In this document: positions 33,308 through 45,532 of the stretch, piece by piece
Numbering within the stretch: position 1 is the first letter of the stretch
Layout of the letters: every line of letters starts with the position of its first letter
Origin: Diospyros lotus
Taxonomy: Eukaryota; Streptophyta; Magnoliopsida; Ericales; Ebenaceae
DNA: 64,000 nucleotides
Assembly (NCBI RefSeq): GCF_014633365.1
Contig: NC_068340.1
Span: 18,827,879-18,891,878, forward strand
Direction of reading: 5' to 3'
Translations under genes and position numbers: made by a program
The notes under the pieces: generated by a model
The model's input: only the letters and a program-made list of their open reading frames with translations
What the model was told of the DNA's origin: nothing
Databases searched by the model: none

Positions 33308-34627
33308 TTAAAATATATATAATTGTAATATGTTTATGGGTTATGAACTTATGATTCCTCTAATCGAGGCTTCACGGTATGTGATTGAACACTAAATTGT
33401 AAACAAAAATACTCAAATTCTACTTTATTTTTATTTTATATTCAGATTTAAATTTATTAAGTGGGTATATAATTTTATATTTTGTTTTACTTATAGACTA
33501 TTATTTGATGTTGTTACATTCTATTATTAATTACTTAAAGTTATATAAGATGATTTGATGGATGAAGTAAATGATAACAACTTAGATAATGTTTGTTAAT
33601 TAAGAGATAAATTGAAAAAGTTAAAGGTAGTGTTATTTTCGTATTTAGTTTTAAATTTTAAATTCATCTTTAATTTTGTGTTTTGAATATCTATTTTGAG
33701 ATTACTAAAAATACGTTTTTTTTGTCATTTTGAAAGATTATATTTACAAAACTGAAAAATGCATTCACTTTTGAAATTTTAAGAAAAATTATTTTATGAT
33801 ATTTGATTTTATAAATTTAATTATTCATTAAATTAAAATAATTTAATACTAATATATTATTAAATAACACAATGAGGATGCTTGTCTTACAACAACCCAA
33901 TAACACAAACTCCAAAACAGTAGCTGGTAACACCAAATGAAAGAATTGAGTGAAAAATACTGTCCCAAAAACTTAAAAGGCAACAAGAATATTTCCTTCA
34001 AATAATTCAAAAATTAGAATTGGATACATACAAAACATAAAATTACACTCAAAAGAACAACTAACAAGAATCCCATCTATCATACCAAGAATCACCAAAT
34101 TAGAAACAAAAATACAAAATCACACTTATTTCCTCATGAGAACATATTCACAAATCCAAATTTAACCATCAAATTAGAAACAAAGTTACAAAAATACAAA
34201 ATCAAACATAATGCTCTAAGTAGTACAAAAGCTTCAACCTGAAGAGAAAGAGCTGTAGGAGGAAGTGATCGACTGCGTAAGCGAACAACGGATTTGGGTT
34301 ACTAAAACGACCAGCATAGGCAAATATTGCGAGGGCGAGGGCGAGACGCGGTGAATCTGGGTTGCTAGTCGCGGTGGTGATGGCCGTGGCAGGCATGTTG
34401 TCTACTAATGAGGGAGAGGAAGAGGCAAAAGACTCTAATTTGGAAGGGAGAAAAAAGAACGAGACCACGACTTGAGGTAGAAATGGGCGTGGCAAATGCG
34501 TTATCGCCCAACAAGGAAGAGAGAGAGGACTTCGATCTAGAAGATAGAAACGATGATGAGTGGCGGTGATGGCCATGGCAGGCACGTCATTGGTCAAGAA
34601 AGAAGAGAGAAAGAAAGAAAGCAAGGA
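33308..34627. other. AT-rich intergenic DNA, no supported gene
   Basis: Only short open frames occur. A partial copy of the 34910-type MITE may lie at about 33625-33730. A minus-strand frame at 34202-34624 is rich in Ser, Pro and Leu and contains a decayed internal duplication ('gtgatggccgtggcaggca' and 'gtgatggccatggcaggca'). I see no domain and do not call it a gene. Confidence 0.5.
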
Positions 34628-34629
34628 AG

Positions 34630-34634
<5 letters not shown>

Positions 34635-34665
<31 letters not shown>
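34635..34665. repeat. (AG)n microsatellite
   Basis: About 15 AG units between two purine-rich segments. Confidence 0.95.
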
Positions 34666-34668
<3 letters not shown>

Positions 34669-34739
34669 TGCAGCAAAAGAGGACTCATTGATTTGGAACA
34701 GAGAATGGGGGAGAGAAGAAGCAGAGTACACATTTTGAT

Positions 34740-34909
34740 TTTTTGACTGTGTTTTGGCTAAAAACAGTTAAAATAATTTTTTTTTGTTTTGGATTTTCTT
34801 TATAACAATTTTTTTTATTTTTGAAAACAATAAAGATAACATGTTTTCGTTATTTTGGAAAACTAAAAACTGAAAACAAATTTAAAACAACAAAGAGAAT
34901 AGGCCCTAA
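34740..34909. mobile_element. Truncated copy of the 34910-type MITE
   Basis: It resembles the right half of the neighbouring element ('gaaaactaaaaactgaaaac' then 'caaagagaatagg') and ends directly against it. The left end is missing. Confidence 0.5.
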
Positions 34910-35225
34910 GCCCATGTTCTCTTTATTATTTTTAGATTATTTTTAGTTTTTAGTAGTTTGCAAAATAGTGAAAATGTATTTATTTTTATATTTTTAAAAA
35001 CACATTTTCTAAAATAAGAAAAATTTTAGTAAAAAAAACTTAAAATAATAAAAAGTCGTTTTAACTATTTTCATCACAAACACACTCAAAATTTTCAAGA
35101 CGCGAAAAACATTATAGACAAAAAGAATGCATTTTTAACAATTTAAAAATAGACACTCAAAGTACAAAATTGAAAATGAATTCAAAATTAAAAACTAAAA
35201 ATTGAAACACGAAAAGAACAACCCT
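34910..35225. mobile_element. MITE-like element with long terminal inverted repeats
   Basis: The left end reads 'catgttctctttattattt' and 'agattatttttagttttta'. The reverse complement of the right end reads 'agggttgttcttttcgtg' and 'caatttttagtttttaatt'. The flanks allow a TAA or TA target duplication. The interior is AT-rich with no coding capacity. Related copies are at 36301-36820, 34740-34909 and 38936-39105. Superfamily not assigned. Confidence 0.6.
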
Positions 35226-35869
35226 TAAAATATGGAAAGCATTCCGAACTTTTGTCATTTTCAATGTATTTGTTAAACTTATCTTACTACCATTGAAAAA
35301 GAAATTATGTGACTTCTTATTTAAGTTTTTTCAGATATGCTTATCTCTCTTCCCTTCAAGATAAGCATATATATCTTGGTCCTTACAGATAAAAAAAAAA
35401 TGATGCTTGTGTCATCTAATGCATTTCAAAAAATTTAACAAATAGTTTGATAAAAATTTTAGAATACTTTTCAGTCTTATTTTTTATTATTTCATATTTT
35501 GATTTGAAAAATATTCTAATTTTATCTTAATACAATTTTATCTTACTCATTTTAATAAATACTATCTTAAAAGAATTGATAGTTTACACATAAATTGAAT
35601 TGATTACCGGAACTTTACCTACCAACCAAATTTGTGTCAATTTTGCTAGTTATTTGTGTGCTTAAGTGGCAAAATGTTTCTGTTAATTAGTCAATTAACT
35701 CATTTAACATAATTTGTTATATACATAATTATCAATGAAATATAATAATAGTAAATATTGTTGTATCATATTTTTTGATATATGAGAAAATGTGTTTGAT
35801 GAAAAAACCTATCTTAGAATGAAAAATCTTTTATGTGAAACTCATATTTTGAAATAAGATTTTCATATT

Positions 35870-37840
35870 TCGAAACGTACATGAATAGTGTTTGGCGCGA
35901 ATGTTCAAATGTTTAAAAAATTCAAAATTCATGCATCATGTTTTGAAACTTAGTTTCTATGTTTCGAAACATCATTCTGCCATGTTTTTATACTTGTTTC
36001 GAAATGCTTTTTGAAAATGTTTAAATATTTGCTAAGTTTATATGCTATATTTCAAAACCTATTTGAAATTTAAGTATATGTTTCAAAACCTATATAATAT
36101 GTTTCGAAATCTTTGACTATTCTGTCAACAGAGCATTTAAAATCTGTGTTACATATATTTTGAAATATGTTTTTGAAGTATGTTTCGAAACCTTTATATC
36201 ATGTTTCGAAATATCTGACTCTGTCAACTGAATATTTAAAAAAACCGACATGCTTTTGCTTTTCATTTTCTTTATATCCAAAAGTTTTTCAAAAAGTTTA
36301 AGTTGCGTCTTCTTTGCTGTTTTCAAGTCATTTTTAGTTTTCAATTTTCTAAAATAATGAAAACGCGTTCTCTTTGTTGTTTTTAAAAATGCATTTTTGA
36401 AAACAAAAACAAAAATTATAAAGAAAACTCAAAGCAACAAAAAGTTGTTTTGAGTGTTTTTATTCAAAACAAACTCTAAACTCAAAACACATTTATTTAT
36501 TTATTCATATTTTATTATTGTGATGGAAAACAATATTACAAAATTTATTAACTTTAAAATATATATTTTTAATAATATATTAACATTCAATATTTCTAAT
36601 TTACCGAATAATCAAATTTATTGAATAAAATATCATTAAAAAATTATTTTTAAAATTTTAAAGAGAACGCGTTTTCTAATTTTCTGTTTTGAGAAATAGT
36701 TTTTCAAAATGATAAAGAGAACGTGTTTTCAATTTTCTAAAAACATACTACTAAAACAAAAAATTGAAAATGAATTCAAAATTCAAAACTGAAAATTAAA
36801 AAGCAAAGAGAATGCAACCTTATTTTCTGTTTTATCTCCATAATTTCAATTTCAAATTATGTAAGTGGAGAATAAAACAAAATCATAAGTAGGCATAAAG
36901 CTTTGTCTCCTACTTATTCTGTTTCTAAGTGCATAACTAGTTGTAAAAATTGCATGTTTCAAAACATGTGATGTATGTTTCGAAATTTTAGTGTAAAAGT
37001 GTGATGTTTCGAAACCAATAAGGTGTGTTTTGAAACGTACTTTAATATCTTGTCTCTAACGGCTATAATTAGCCAAAATTCTATTTTTTGGTATATATAT
37101 CAATTCTTTGAAGACAAAAAATACTACTTACAAACTTATATACAAGAACACACATTCTAGAGACATTGATACATACATAAGCATAAGTGAACGAAATCTT
37201 TTTGTCAAGCTCTCAAACAAGATCCATTCAATCAATCTTTGATGTGCATTGTGGTGTGAAAAAAAAGAAGCAAACTGAAACCGACGTCTCATTCTTGTAA
37301 GCTCTCCTCACCTCAAATCAAGAGGTTTGTACAACCATTTGGTAAGATATCTCATTGCATTAAATTTGTTTGACTGTAGAAGATAAATTTTATTTATCTT
37401 GTTATTGGTCGTAAGATTTGAGTTTAGCCTTAAAATTCATTGTAGTGTAAGGTTTGAGTTAAACTACAAAAACTCATCGTGTACGAGGTTTTAGAGTGAA
37501 TCACGGTAAAACCTTTGTTGTGGTTGATCACTAGTGAAAGTGATTATATTTGAAAATCCTTCAAGTATGTAAGCTTGAAGGTAGTGGACTAGGCGGGGTG
37601 CCGAACCACTATAAATCTCGTGTGCACTTATTTTACTATTTTACTTGTTTATTCTCATTGTTCATACTTAAAAAAAACGTTTTCAAAAGTTAAAAGTTTC
37701 AAAATAAGTAAAACAGAAAAGAAGGTTTCGAAACATACTTAATAAAAAAATTGATTTCAAAATATACTTATTTATATTTCAAAACATACTTAACAGAAAA
37801 GTTGATTTCAAAACAAACTCCTTGATATTTCGAAATATAG
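35870..37840. repeat. Array of TTTCGAAA palindromic motif
   Basis: About 20 copies lie at 35870-36210, 36950-37040 and 37720-37840, interrupted by the MITE and the promoter region. Around ten keep TTCGAAA (for example 'tatgtttcgaaacatc' near 35956). The others are mainly TTTTGAAA or TTTCAAAA, the two products expected from deamination of the central CG. Confidence 0.8.
36301..36820. mobile_element. MITE nested in the copia LTR
   Basis: The left end is 'agttgcgtcttctttgctg'. The reverse complement of the right end is 'aggttgcattctctttgct'. Both are followed by similar 'ttttcagttttcaattttc' tracts. It belongs to the same family as 34910-35225. A TTA or TA target duplication is possible. Confidence 0.65.
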
Positions 37841-37939
37841 TGTTCTGTAATCAATAAGTCTTTAATCTATGAAAGAATTTACCCTAATTTCAATTTATTT
37901 CTCTTCTTGAGATATATTTGCCATCATTTAAAACTAACA

Positions 37940-39902
37940 AACATTAATCTATAATTAAAATTAAATAAAAAGTTTGATGTCCCAATTAATAAAATTTGAA
38001 ATTAACTCTAAGATTTACCCCCAGGTGAATTACGTTAAGTGTCCTTAAACACTGCTTTACTTTAACAAAAACAAGAAAAAAAAAAAAGAGGGGGCGGGGG
38101 GGGGGGGGGGTGTGTATTCCTCGACTATACACTCTAGAAAAAAGGAGGCCTTAAACACGGCTTTACTGACTTTACACTCTAGAAAAAAGGAAAAGGGGAA
38201 TTCATTCTCTTGGGTACATACATTGCTTGTTTCTTAGATTTTGATTTGATTGATGAGACAGGGGAAGACCACTTAGTGGTACTTTAAAACTTATTTTGTG
38301 TGATATTCCCATTGGATTGGGTCCCCGATTCCCAAATACATACATTGGGGATTGGTGGACTGAGTGATATTATTGAGTGGTTGCTTTCGATATTACTAGT
38401 TATTTTTATTAATAATTAATTATTATATTATAAATAATTATTGATGAGTAAATTAAATCATTAGATACAGTAATATGAAGAATGTGTTGTGAATTCACAT
38501 TGAAAATTGGGGACATAAATATCAAACAATGCTGCCAAAGATGGCATTCCCAATTTAATTTTGATGACTTCTAACTCAAGGGAGAATATGGGCCTCAAGT
38601 TTTGAATCAAATGAGATGGAGATGGTGATGGTGACTTTGATTTTCATTTTCAGCAAAGGAGTATAGATATTATTATTAATATTATTGTTATATGAGAGGT
38701 GCTTTTAGCTTTAAAGAGGGCTCCCCGGCATATGCTTTTGATTCCAGTGCCATCAATCACTATGCTTTTCCCCTTATTCACTAATCCCATAGAGGTAATA
38801 TAGTTGTCAATTCATGCTCGGCTACTTGAGTTGTGTTGTTTGGCTTCATTTTTGGTGATGCTTTTGCAATATAGATCACAAGTCGTGAACAGTAATAGAG
38901 GGGGTTTTCCTCAAAAGAAAATAAAAAGCAAACCTCTTAAGAGGCTTGTTTTTCTTTTTTTTGCTATTTTCAAATTATTTTTAATTTTTTAAAATAGTTA
39001 AAACGTATTCACTTTGTTATTTTTAAAAATAAGAAAAAAATTTATAAATGAAACCCAAAATGCCAAAAAGTCATTTTAACTGTTTTGAGACAAAACAAAT
39101 AGGGACATTGTACACCCAAAAGGAAGATGACGTGTGTTACTATAACGTGCGAATCTCACATCGATCCACTTAGGACGAGTCTTGAACTTATTTATGTTGG
39201 TGGTTGAACAGTCACCTTTAGAAGGAGATTGTCGAGACTGTTAAATATTTTTTGTGACATTAATATATTTATAAAAAAAATAAATAAGGTAAAGCAAATC
39301 CCTGAATAACTAACATATCGTCCTTCCTAAATAATACTTGAATGGTCTTATCGAATTATCCATACTCTTTTCAAACCAATTTGAGAAATGATATAATTAA
39401 ATTAGTGGGGTTAGAGCCCATGGCATCAGCCATACACGTGATATCTGTGATATATCTAGATAAACATTAATCCAGGGCTCTCCCTACTTAAACATATGGT
39501 CTTTATGATGTTAATTGTTAAACTCTAATAATCTATTATCATAGGCCAAAAGTTTGAACTCGGCCATTATTTTGGACCTTTTCTATGGGTTTTTTTTTCC
39601 ATATGTTACATGGGTATTTCTTTGGGCTCAAATATAAATATAGGGCCCATATTAAACCAACCATATTACATGTGATGCATAATTATAAATTTGCATGAAT
39701 TAATATACATGCATTTTTCGTTCATTCCTCCTCACATTTTGTTATAACAACAAAAATGCTATTATTAAATTTGTGCTTTAATAAAATTATTAAAACACTA
39801 TTTTATAAAAGGGTAATGATTTAGTATTAGATTTTTGGGGTTCTGAGGGGGTGAAGTGTCTCCTGCAGACTCCAAAAATCACTCTAGATCACTATCTTTT
39901 TA
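37940..39902. other. Intergenic DNA with a G run and a partial MITE
   Basis: It contains a poly-G run at about 38092-38110 and a partial MITE of the 34910 family (38936-39105, left half only, starting 'agaggcttgtttttctttt'). No gene was recognised. Confidence 0.5.
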
Positions 39903-40544
39903 TAGGGGTGTCAACGATTCGGATTAGTTCGGTTCTAAAAGAATCTAGTAATAGAATCATTTTTAGCGGTTCCCAAAAAATAAAAATCGTAACCGAATAA
40001 TTACATATATAAAACCAAACCATGACCAATCCATCACATCAGATCGGTTTCGATTTGATTTCGGTTCTATTCATTTAACATTTAGTTTCTAAACATTTTC
40101 ACAAAATATGAAATTACAAACAAATTTGTTAATTAAAATAAACCCATAATTTCATTAATGCTTCAAGTCTTGAAGTAAAAGTAGAATAAAATAATTCATA
40201 GACTAACTTATCAAATGAGATTATATCGACCATTTAGTATAACAATAGCGCATAAAAATCTAGAAATAAAAGAATTCATGAATCTTGCTACTTTCTAAGA
40301 AAGTGATATTATTTATGCATATGTATATATATATATCCAAAAAATTATCATTATATATATAAGTATAATATCGATTTCGATTTGGTTCGAACCACGGTTT
40401 GAAAAAAAAAAAATCAATAACCAAACCAAATATATCGATTTTTGATTTTTTAGAATCAGAACCTAACCATTGAATTATAGAACCAATCCAAAAGGCACGA
40501 TTCGATCCGGTTCACTGATTTTCGAATATTTTTTAACACCCCCA
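39903..40544. mobile_element. hAT-type MITE, 642 bp
   Basis: The terminal inverted repeat is TAGGGGTGTCAACG on the left, and TGGGGGTGTTAAAA as the reverse complement of the right end. Identical 8-bp flanks tcttttta lie at 39895-39902 and 40545-40552. The interior has 'ttcggttctaaaag' and 'gattcgatccggttc' segments typical of this common plant MITE type. No transposase. Confidence 0.88.
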
Positions 40545-40552
40545 TCTTTTTA

Positions 40553-41240
40553 CAAAAGGATCTGGATATATTGGTTACTTGGATAAAATAATTCTATTTT
40601 TAATTTGATGTGTACATTGCCAAAGGGCCATTTTCAAAAGGCCCTCAAAGGGTAAAACTCAAAGTCAAAAAAAGAATAAGTATGTAAAGTAGAAGGATTC
40701 GAGAGACCTTACTGGTCGAAAGATTTCTAGAAAACCCCCTCGACAGGATGTTGAAGGATGTCTTGAGAGACTCTCAAGTAGGTCTCCCGTGAGGTAATAT
40801 CCTATCATTAGTGCAAAAGTTATCTTTAAAGTCTTCTCCTTAAAAGTCAAAATAAATGATCTCAAGATAAATGGAGACTATGCCACCTATCAACCATCTC
40901 CTCTATAAAAAAAAGGTGACCCCTTACTCTCCAGGTATGCAAAAAAACACTCCAAAAACTTTTTGCAAGTTCTTTTGATTTTTGGTTAGTATGATTTAAG
41001 TATCGGAGGGTTTTAAGGCTGCAAATATATGTAATGAGCTGAAAAATCCATTGTGATGCATCATGCTCTAAGCTATCAAGACATATAGTGGATAAAAAAG
41101 ACTTATTGTCACACACTCATGTAGGGCTGACATATAGGATTTATGTGATTTTAAAACATGCATATATTCAAATGTGCAACAAATAAACATGCAATTTCAT
41201 ACAACTTAGTTATTTTAGTAATATGCAAGAAACATTTAAC
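40553..41240. other. Intergenic DNA, nothing recognised
   Basis: Only short open frames without domains (minus strand 40665-40865 and 40862-41116). No repeat boundary seen. Confidence 0.4.
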
Positions 41241-41249
41241 AACTTAAAT

Positions 41250-42320
41250 GCTGTTTCTTGTTGATAAATCAGGTCTTGGTGTTTGCTTTTCAAGTTTGGA
41301 CAAATTTTTCTCAAGTGAAGAGGTCCTAGGCTGTCCACACCAAATGAGTTAGCAAAAACCTTTGATGTTTCCTTGTGTTAGTTGAAGACTATCAAAGAAA
41401 ATGTATAGGCTCGATTTCTTTTCTCTACTAAAAAGAATAAGCTCATGACACGAGTAAGAGAAGAGAAAAGAATAAGCTGCCAAGAGATTAAGTTCTTAAT
41501 CTTTTCTTCCATTTCTCTATTTATATGTATAGTTTGAGATAATTCAATGGAATTATCTGATGATTCATTGAATTAAGATGCAACATATGGGCTTAACATC
41601 TGGCATGAGGAGATTTTCCAAATAAAAATGGTCAACTGGTTACCAAATGCAGTTGATAGTTTCTCCAAAAAATCAGTAAAACATTTTATATTTTATGATG
41701 CAAGCCATACTTAATTGCATATTGGTTTTTCATGAACTCTTAATGATACTCCATTAACTCTTAATGACATTTAAGCCCTCTATTAACTCTTAATGGCAAA
41801 TAACATAATACGAGCCCAACATTACTTATTTTGTTGTTTCACTTTTAGGTGTGTGACTTTCTAGATTCACCACCAAATAACAATTAGAAAATATCACTCA
41901 TTTAACATTAATTGAATTTTTCAATTTATCTCGAGAATCTCTCCATATACTCCAAACACCTTAAAGACTTTGAGTGACGTCTAACAATATATCAAGATAA
42001 TATAAATGACAATGAAGTCAATTTAGAGTGAACCTATTTCGTTGACAAATACTGTGTAATTTAATCATTCCATTACTAATGATTTGACTGAGTGAGAGTC
42101 ATGGGTTGATTAAACTCACTAACTTAATTCTATGCAATAAATATTATTTGGTCTGATGTGAGATGACATATTGAAAACTCTTTTTCAATCATTCATGCCT
42201 TAACCAAGGGCTTTTGCTATTGCAATCCAACAAAAAATTGCATAGGGCATTCGTCTCACATTTGAGATAATTTTTTGTAATGGGTTCTATCTAGCAAACA
42301 CATTCTTTCATATACCTAAA
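41250..42320 (-). repeat. LTR-like dispersed repeat, copy 1
   Basis: Its 41730-42140 part matches 59680-60190 in the same orientation: repeated 'attaactcttaatgg', then 'gagaatctctccatatactc', then 'gagtgagagtcatgg' and 'ttgattaaactcac'. On the minus strand a TATA-type 'tatacatataaatagag' is near 41518-41534, downstream of the motif cluster, which suggests part of an LTR. Ends were not found. DNA from 42321 to 42940 has no recognised gene. Confidence 0.5.
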
Positions 42321-42940
42321 AGAACGTGCTAACTTTTAGCGATATAAGCAAGAACAAAAGCCAATTTTCAAAACTTTTTCAAAAACCAAAACAAAATATA
42401 ACGAAAACAAATTAATTCTTGCTAAACACAGATGAATATAGCCATATGCACATATTAAAAACATCAAAAGGAAACAAAGCAATAACTGTTACCTCATCTG
42501 ATGATGTTGCTTCTAGTTGATGCTTCTGTTACTCCTCTAGTTGAACTCTTTGACCATCATTTAAGCTCCCATGAACTTTTCATGAGCTGCTCCTGAACAA
42601 CCATTTGCAGCTCCAGATATGCATCTTGGCTGACCAAGGCACCTCCCACAAGCATAGGGGACCAAGTTCGTCTATGCCTAAGCAACCATTGGAACCTTTC
42701 ACCATACCCATGTGTTAGACGTGCCCATATGAAGGTGACACAAGACTGGATTGGGTTCTCAACCAGGACAATGACCATTTAATGATCATATGATCAAAAA
42801 GGAAGGAGAAAATGAGAGCAAGAGAAGAATGAGACTAACAAGGAGCATAGAAAGAAGAAGAAGACTTGGCGCAAAAAGCTAAAGTCGAGAGATTTCTCAC
42901 ATCTGTCGGGATCAAGGACCATTTCATCGTTGACACTCAG

Positions 42941-44739
42941 TGTAATACTCGATAATTTCTTAAGCACTCAAGTGTAATTATTTTGGGGCATAAGTGGAAT
43001 TTTTTAAATTTTTGGGGCTAAAATGTAATTTCTCAAAATTATGGGGATTAAGTGCAAATTTTGGAAACTTGAGGGCTTGAGGAAAGAGGGCTAAAATGTA
43101 AGAAATTAAAAGTTGGAGGGCTGAACTGCAAAGCAGGTGTGAAACCTGCCATGGCAATTAACGGTTGCATTAGCCGCGGGTATGGAGGTCGAACCCTAAC
43201 CGTTTGAGGGTGCCTAGGGCCATCATGGCTTAGGCCTAGACCTTGCAGTGTAAGGCGAGGCCATGGTTGGCCGGAGACGCAGTCAGAGAGGCTATAAATA
43301 GTAGGAACTAGGCTGAGGGTTTTACAAAAATTAAGTCGAGTAATCCAAGCAATCGAGGGAAAATTTAAGAGTATTGTTAAGGGGCTTTTGTTCTCTGAGT
43401 TGTGGAGATTATTTTTGGAAAATTTGAGCGAGTGGGGTATCGATTTGAGGTGGTTTTAAGCCTTGCCAAGAAATTAAAAAGTCATCGAAGTCGAGCTTTA
43501 ACGGCTAAATCGAGGGTGTTCTACCCGGAATCACCATGTAATAGGGATACCATTGTGTTCGGAAGAAGAAATAGGCTAAGAGGGAAGAAGAAAACTAAGG
43601 AAATAAGCCCAAAACTAGTCATTGACGGTGAGGAAAAGGCCAAAGAAGATGATCGGCTTCAAGTGCGTGAGTGCACGCACAAGGCTCATGGGTATGGGTG
43701 CGTGAAGGTAAGGAAAAATAGAAAAATATAAAGAAAAATTAGAAAAACATTTTGAAAAATTAGGAAATTATGTTTCATTAATTTCTTGAAAATTTTGGCC
43801 AGAAAGTTTGCCAAGGCTCGAGTTTCGAGGTTAGGATATGCATACCGAGGAAGTCTAAGAAGCTAAGTCAAGGTGAGTGGTTCACCCAAAATTTTTATAC
43901 GTGGTATTATTTGCTTAAGTGAGCATGAAATTGCGAGGGTTTCACCAAGTTTATGTTGACATATGTGCATCTTGTCATACATATGCATAATCATTTTATA
44001 TTACCTCGATAAATGTGATATTGCATTGGGCATGATATTATTGGCCTATTGTTATTTGTGTCATTCATGTTAAACAAGATGGAGTGGGATGTTGGCATAA
44101 TAGTTTAATCTGCATTCCCCTAAGGGTGATTGTCGGATGACCATAGGGTTATCCCGTGCCATGTGTGTTTACCGGGATAACTGCCTTAGTTTTCATGTCA
44201 GGGCTAGAATGCTATCAAAGCTACTCTAGGGTGTCGGTTGATTTTTATGCCCATGCATCATACATTCATGAAAATTGTTTTAAACCCTCATTTAGAAGTT
44301 TCATCTTCTAATTTGGATTTTGTCCCTAGGATATTCAACATTCCAAGCGAGACGAGTAGGAGAAAAGGAAAAAAGATTGATGAGATATGATTATGTTGGT
44401 AGTCGTGTAATAAGTCTTACGCCCGTGCTAGAACAAATTGTCAGAATCATGATAGGTGGAATGTTTAAGCTATTTTATGTTAAATTTATTTGCCGAATAT
44501 TGTAATATTGTGGATAATGATCGATCTTGTACAAATTTACTTCCTTTACAATTATAATATTCTATTAGGTTTCGATTTTGCTTCCACAAGTGTTTAGTTT
44601 ACCATTCATATATATATATATGTTAGGGATTTTTAAATATGGTACTTGTGGATTTGAGAGACGGTATTGTGAGAAGAAAGAATATATTATAAAAAAAATC
44701 CTAGAATAGTGACACCCCATGGGAGGCCGGGTTGTAACA
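42941..44739 (+). repeat. 5' LTR of the gypsy element (1799 bp)
   Basis: It starts TGTAATACTC and ends GTTGTAACA. It contains 'gaggctataaatagtagg' (TATA box near 43293). It matches the pieces 53059-53111, 54853-55243 and 57929-59315 of the 3' LTR. A 109-codon frame at 43402-43731 lies in the transcribed part and has a partial counterpart in the 3' copy; it is not a recognised protein. Confidence 0.9.
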
Positions 44740-44741
44740 GT

Positions 44742-44752
44742 TGGTATCAAAG
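44742..44752 (+). other. Primer binding site of the gypsy element
   Basis: tggtatcaaag follows the 5' LTR by 2 nt and fits initiator Met tRNA with decay. Confidence 0.7.
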
Positions 44753-44916
44753 TAAATTCTACTTAGAGACTTAAGAGATATTGATAAGGGATCTATGATT
44801 TTGAGGTTTATAAAATTATAGTTATTGATACTGATTGAGGGAATTATTGGAATAATAGAATGGTAGGTAACTACATCGAACAATTTTAGGTAACACACTG
44901 GACGCAATAGTTAGAA

Positions 44917-45341
44917 ATGAGAGGATTGGTGGTTGCTAATTTCTTTGGATATCTTAATGTGATGGAAAGTATTATTAAGGATGTACCCCCAAGCAGTTAC
45001 CTACAGTCTAACCTGATGCATGTTCAGATCGATTTCCTAAAAAACCATCTCGAGGGAGATTGGAGGGCTATCGCGGAATGGATTTAGTAATTAGGCGACC
45101 ATGAGTCATTCTACTTCTTCTGTGAACGACTTCACGATTATGTCGCGTAGATAGTTGAGAAAGTCCTGGAGAAAGAAGTAAACCTAAATAATCAAGGAAA
45201 TCTGGAGGGAGGAAATGACATTAAGGTCGTTGAGATAAGCTCAGACAAGGAAGAAGAGGTGATCGAGTCCCACGATGACCCTGATGGACCGACAATAGAG
45301 TTCGAGGATGACGTGGGTGTTATTAATGCATGGGTCTAGAA
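44917..45341 (+). pseudogene. Extra acidic frame upstream of gag
   Basis: One reading frame from an ATG at 44917 stays coherent to about 45341 apart from nonsense codons (TAG-TAA near 45086, TAG near 45149). The C-terminal half is strongly acidic (VVEISSDKEEEVIESHDDPD). It lies between the primer binding site and gag. I do not recognise it. Confidence 0.45.
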
Positions 45342-45532
45342 GTCGGCTGATCCCTAGAAAAAGCCATGGATAAATTTCCTCTTGTTGATTGTTTGATGCT
45401 TGTAATCGTGTTTTTGTGTTAATGGTATTTTGTTATCATGTGTTGTATTTGGCAGAGGGGTCATGATGCAATAAAATTCCTTTTGAGTAAAGATTTTCCT
45501 TGGAATGAGATTTCATTTTTCTTTCCTTACAG

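Larger units (their letters stand above)
35759..37939 (+). mobile_element. Copia (SIRE/Maximus-like) solo LTR with TTTCGAAA array and nested MITE
   Basis: It starts TGTTGTATCA and ends AAACTAACA. The flanks aatat (35754-35758) and aacat (37940-37944) are a 5-bp target duplication with one C/T difference. A TATA-like run is at 37092-37100. The block 'ggtagtggactaggcgg' and 'gaaccactataaatc' is near 37580-37618. Without the nested MITE (36301-36820) the LTR is about 1660 bp, the same as the LTR at 6785-8444. Confidence 0.75.

Noticed and set aside
34202..34624. 140-codon minus-strand frame as a gene
   Set aside because: It is low in complexity, contains an internal duplication and has no recognised domain. 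It sits next to a long (AG)n run.
42557..42778. 73-codon minus-strand frame with several Trp and Arg residues
   Set aside because: No domain recognised, no splice context, and it lies among repeats. It remains possible but unsupported.
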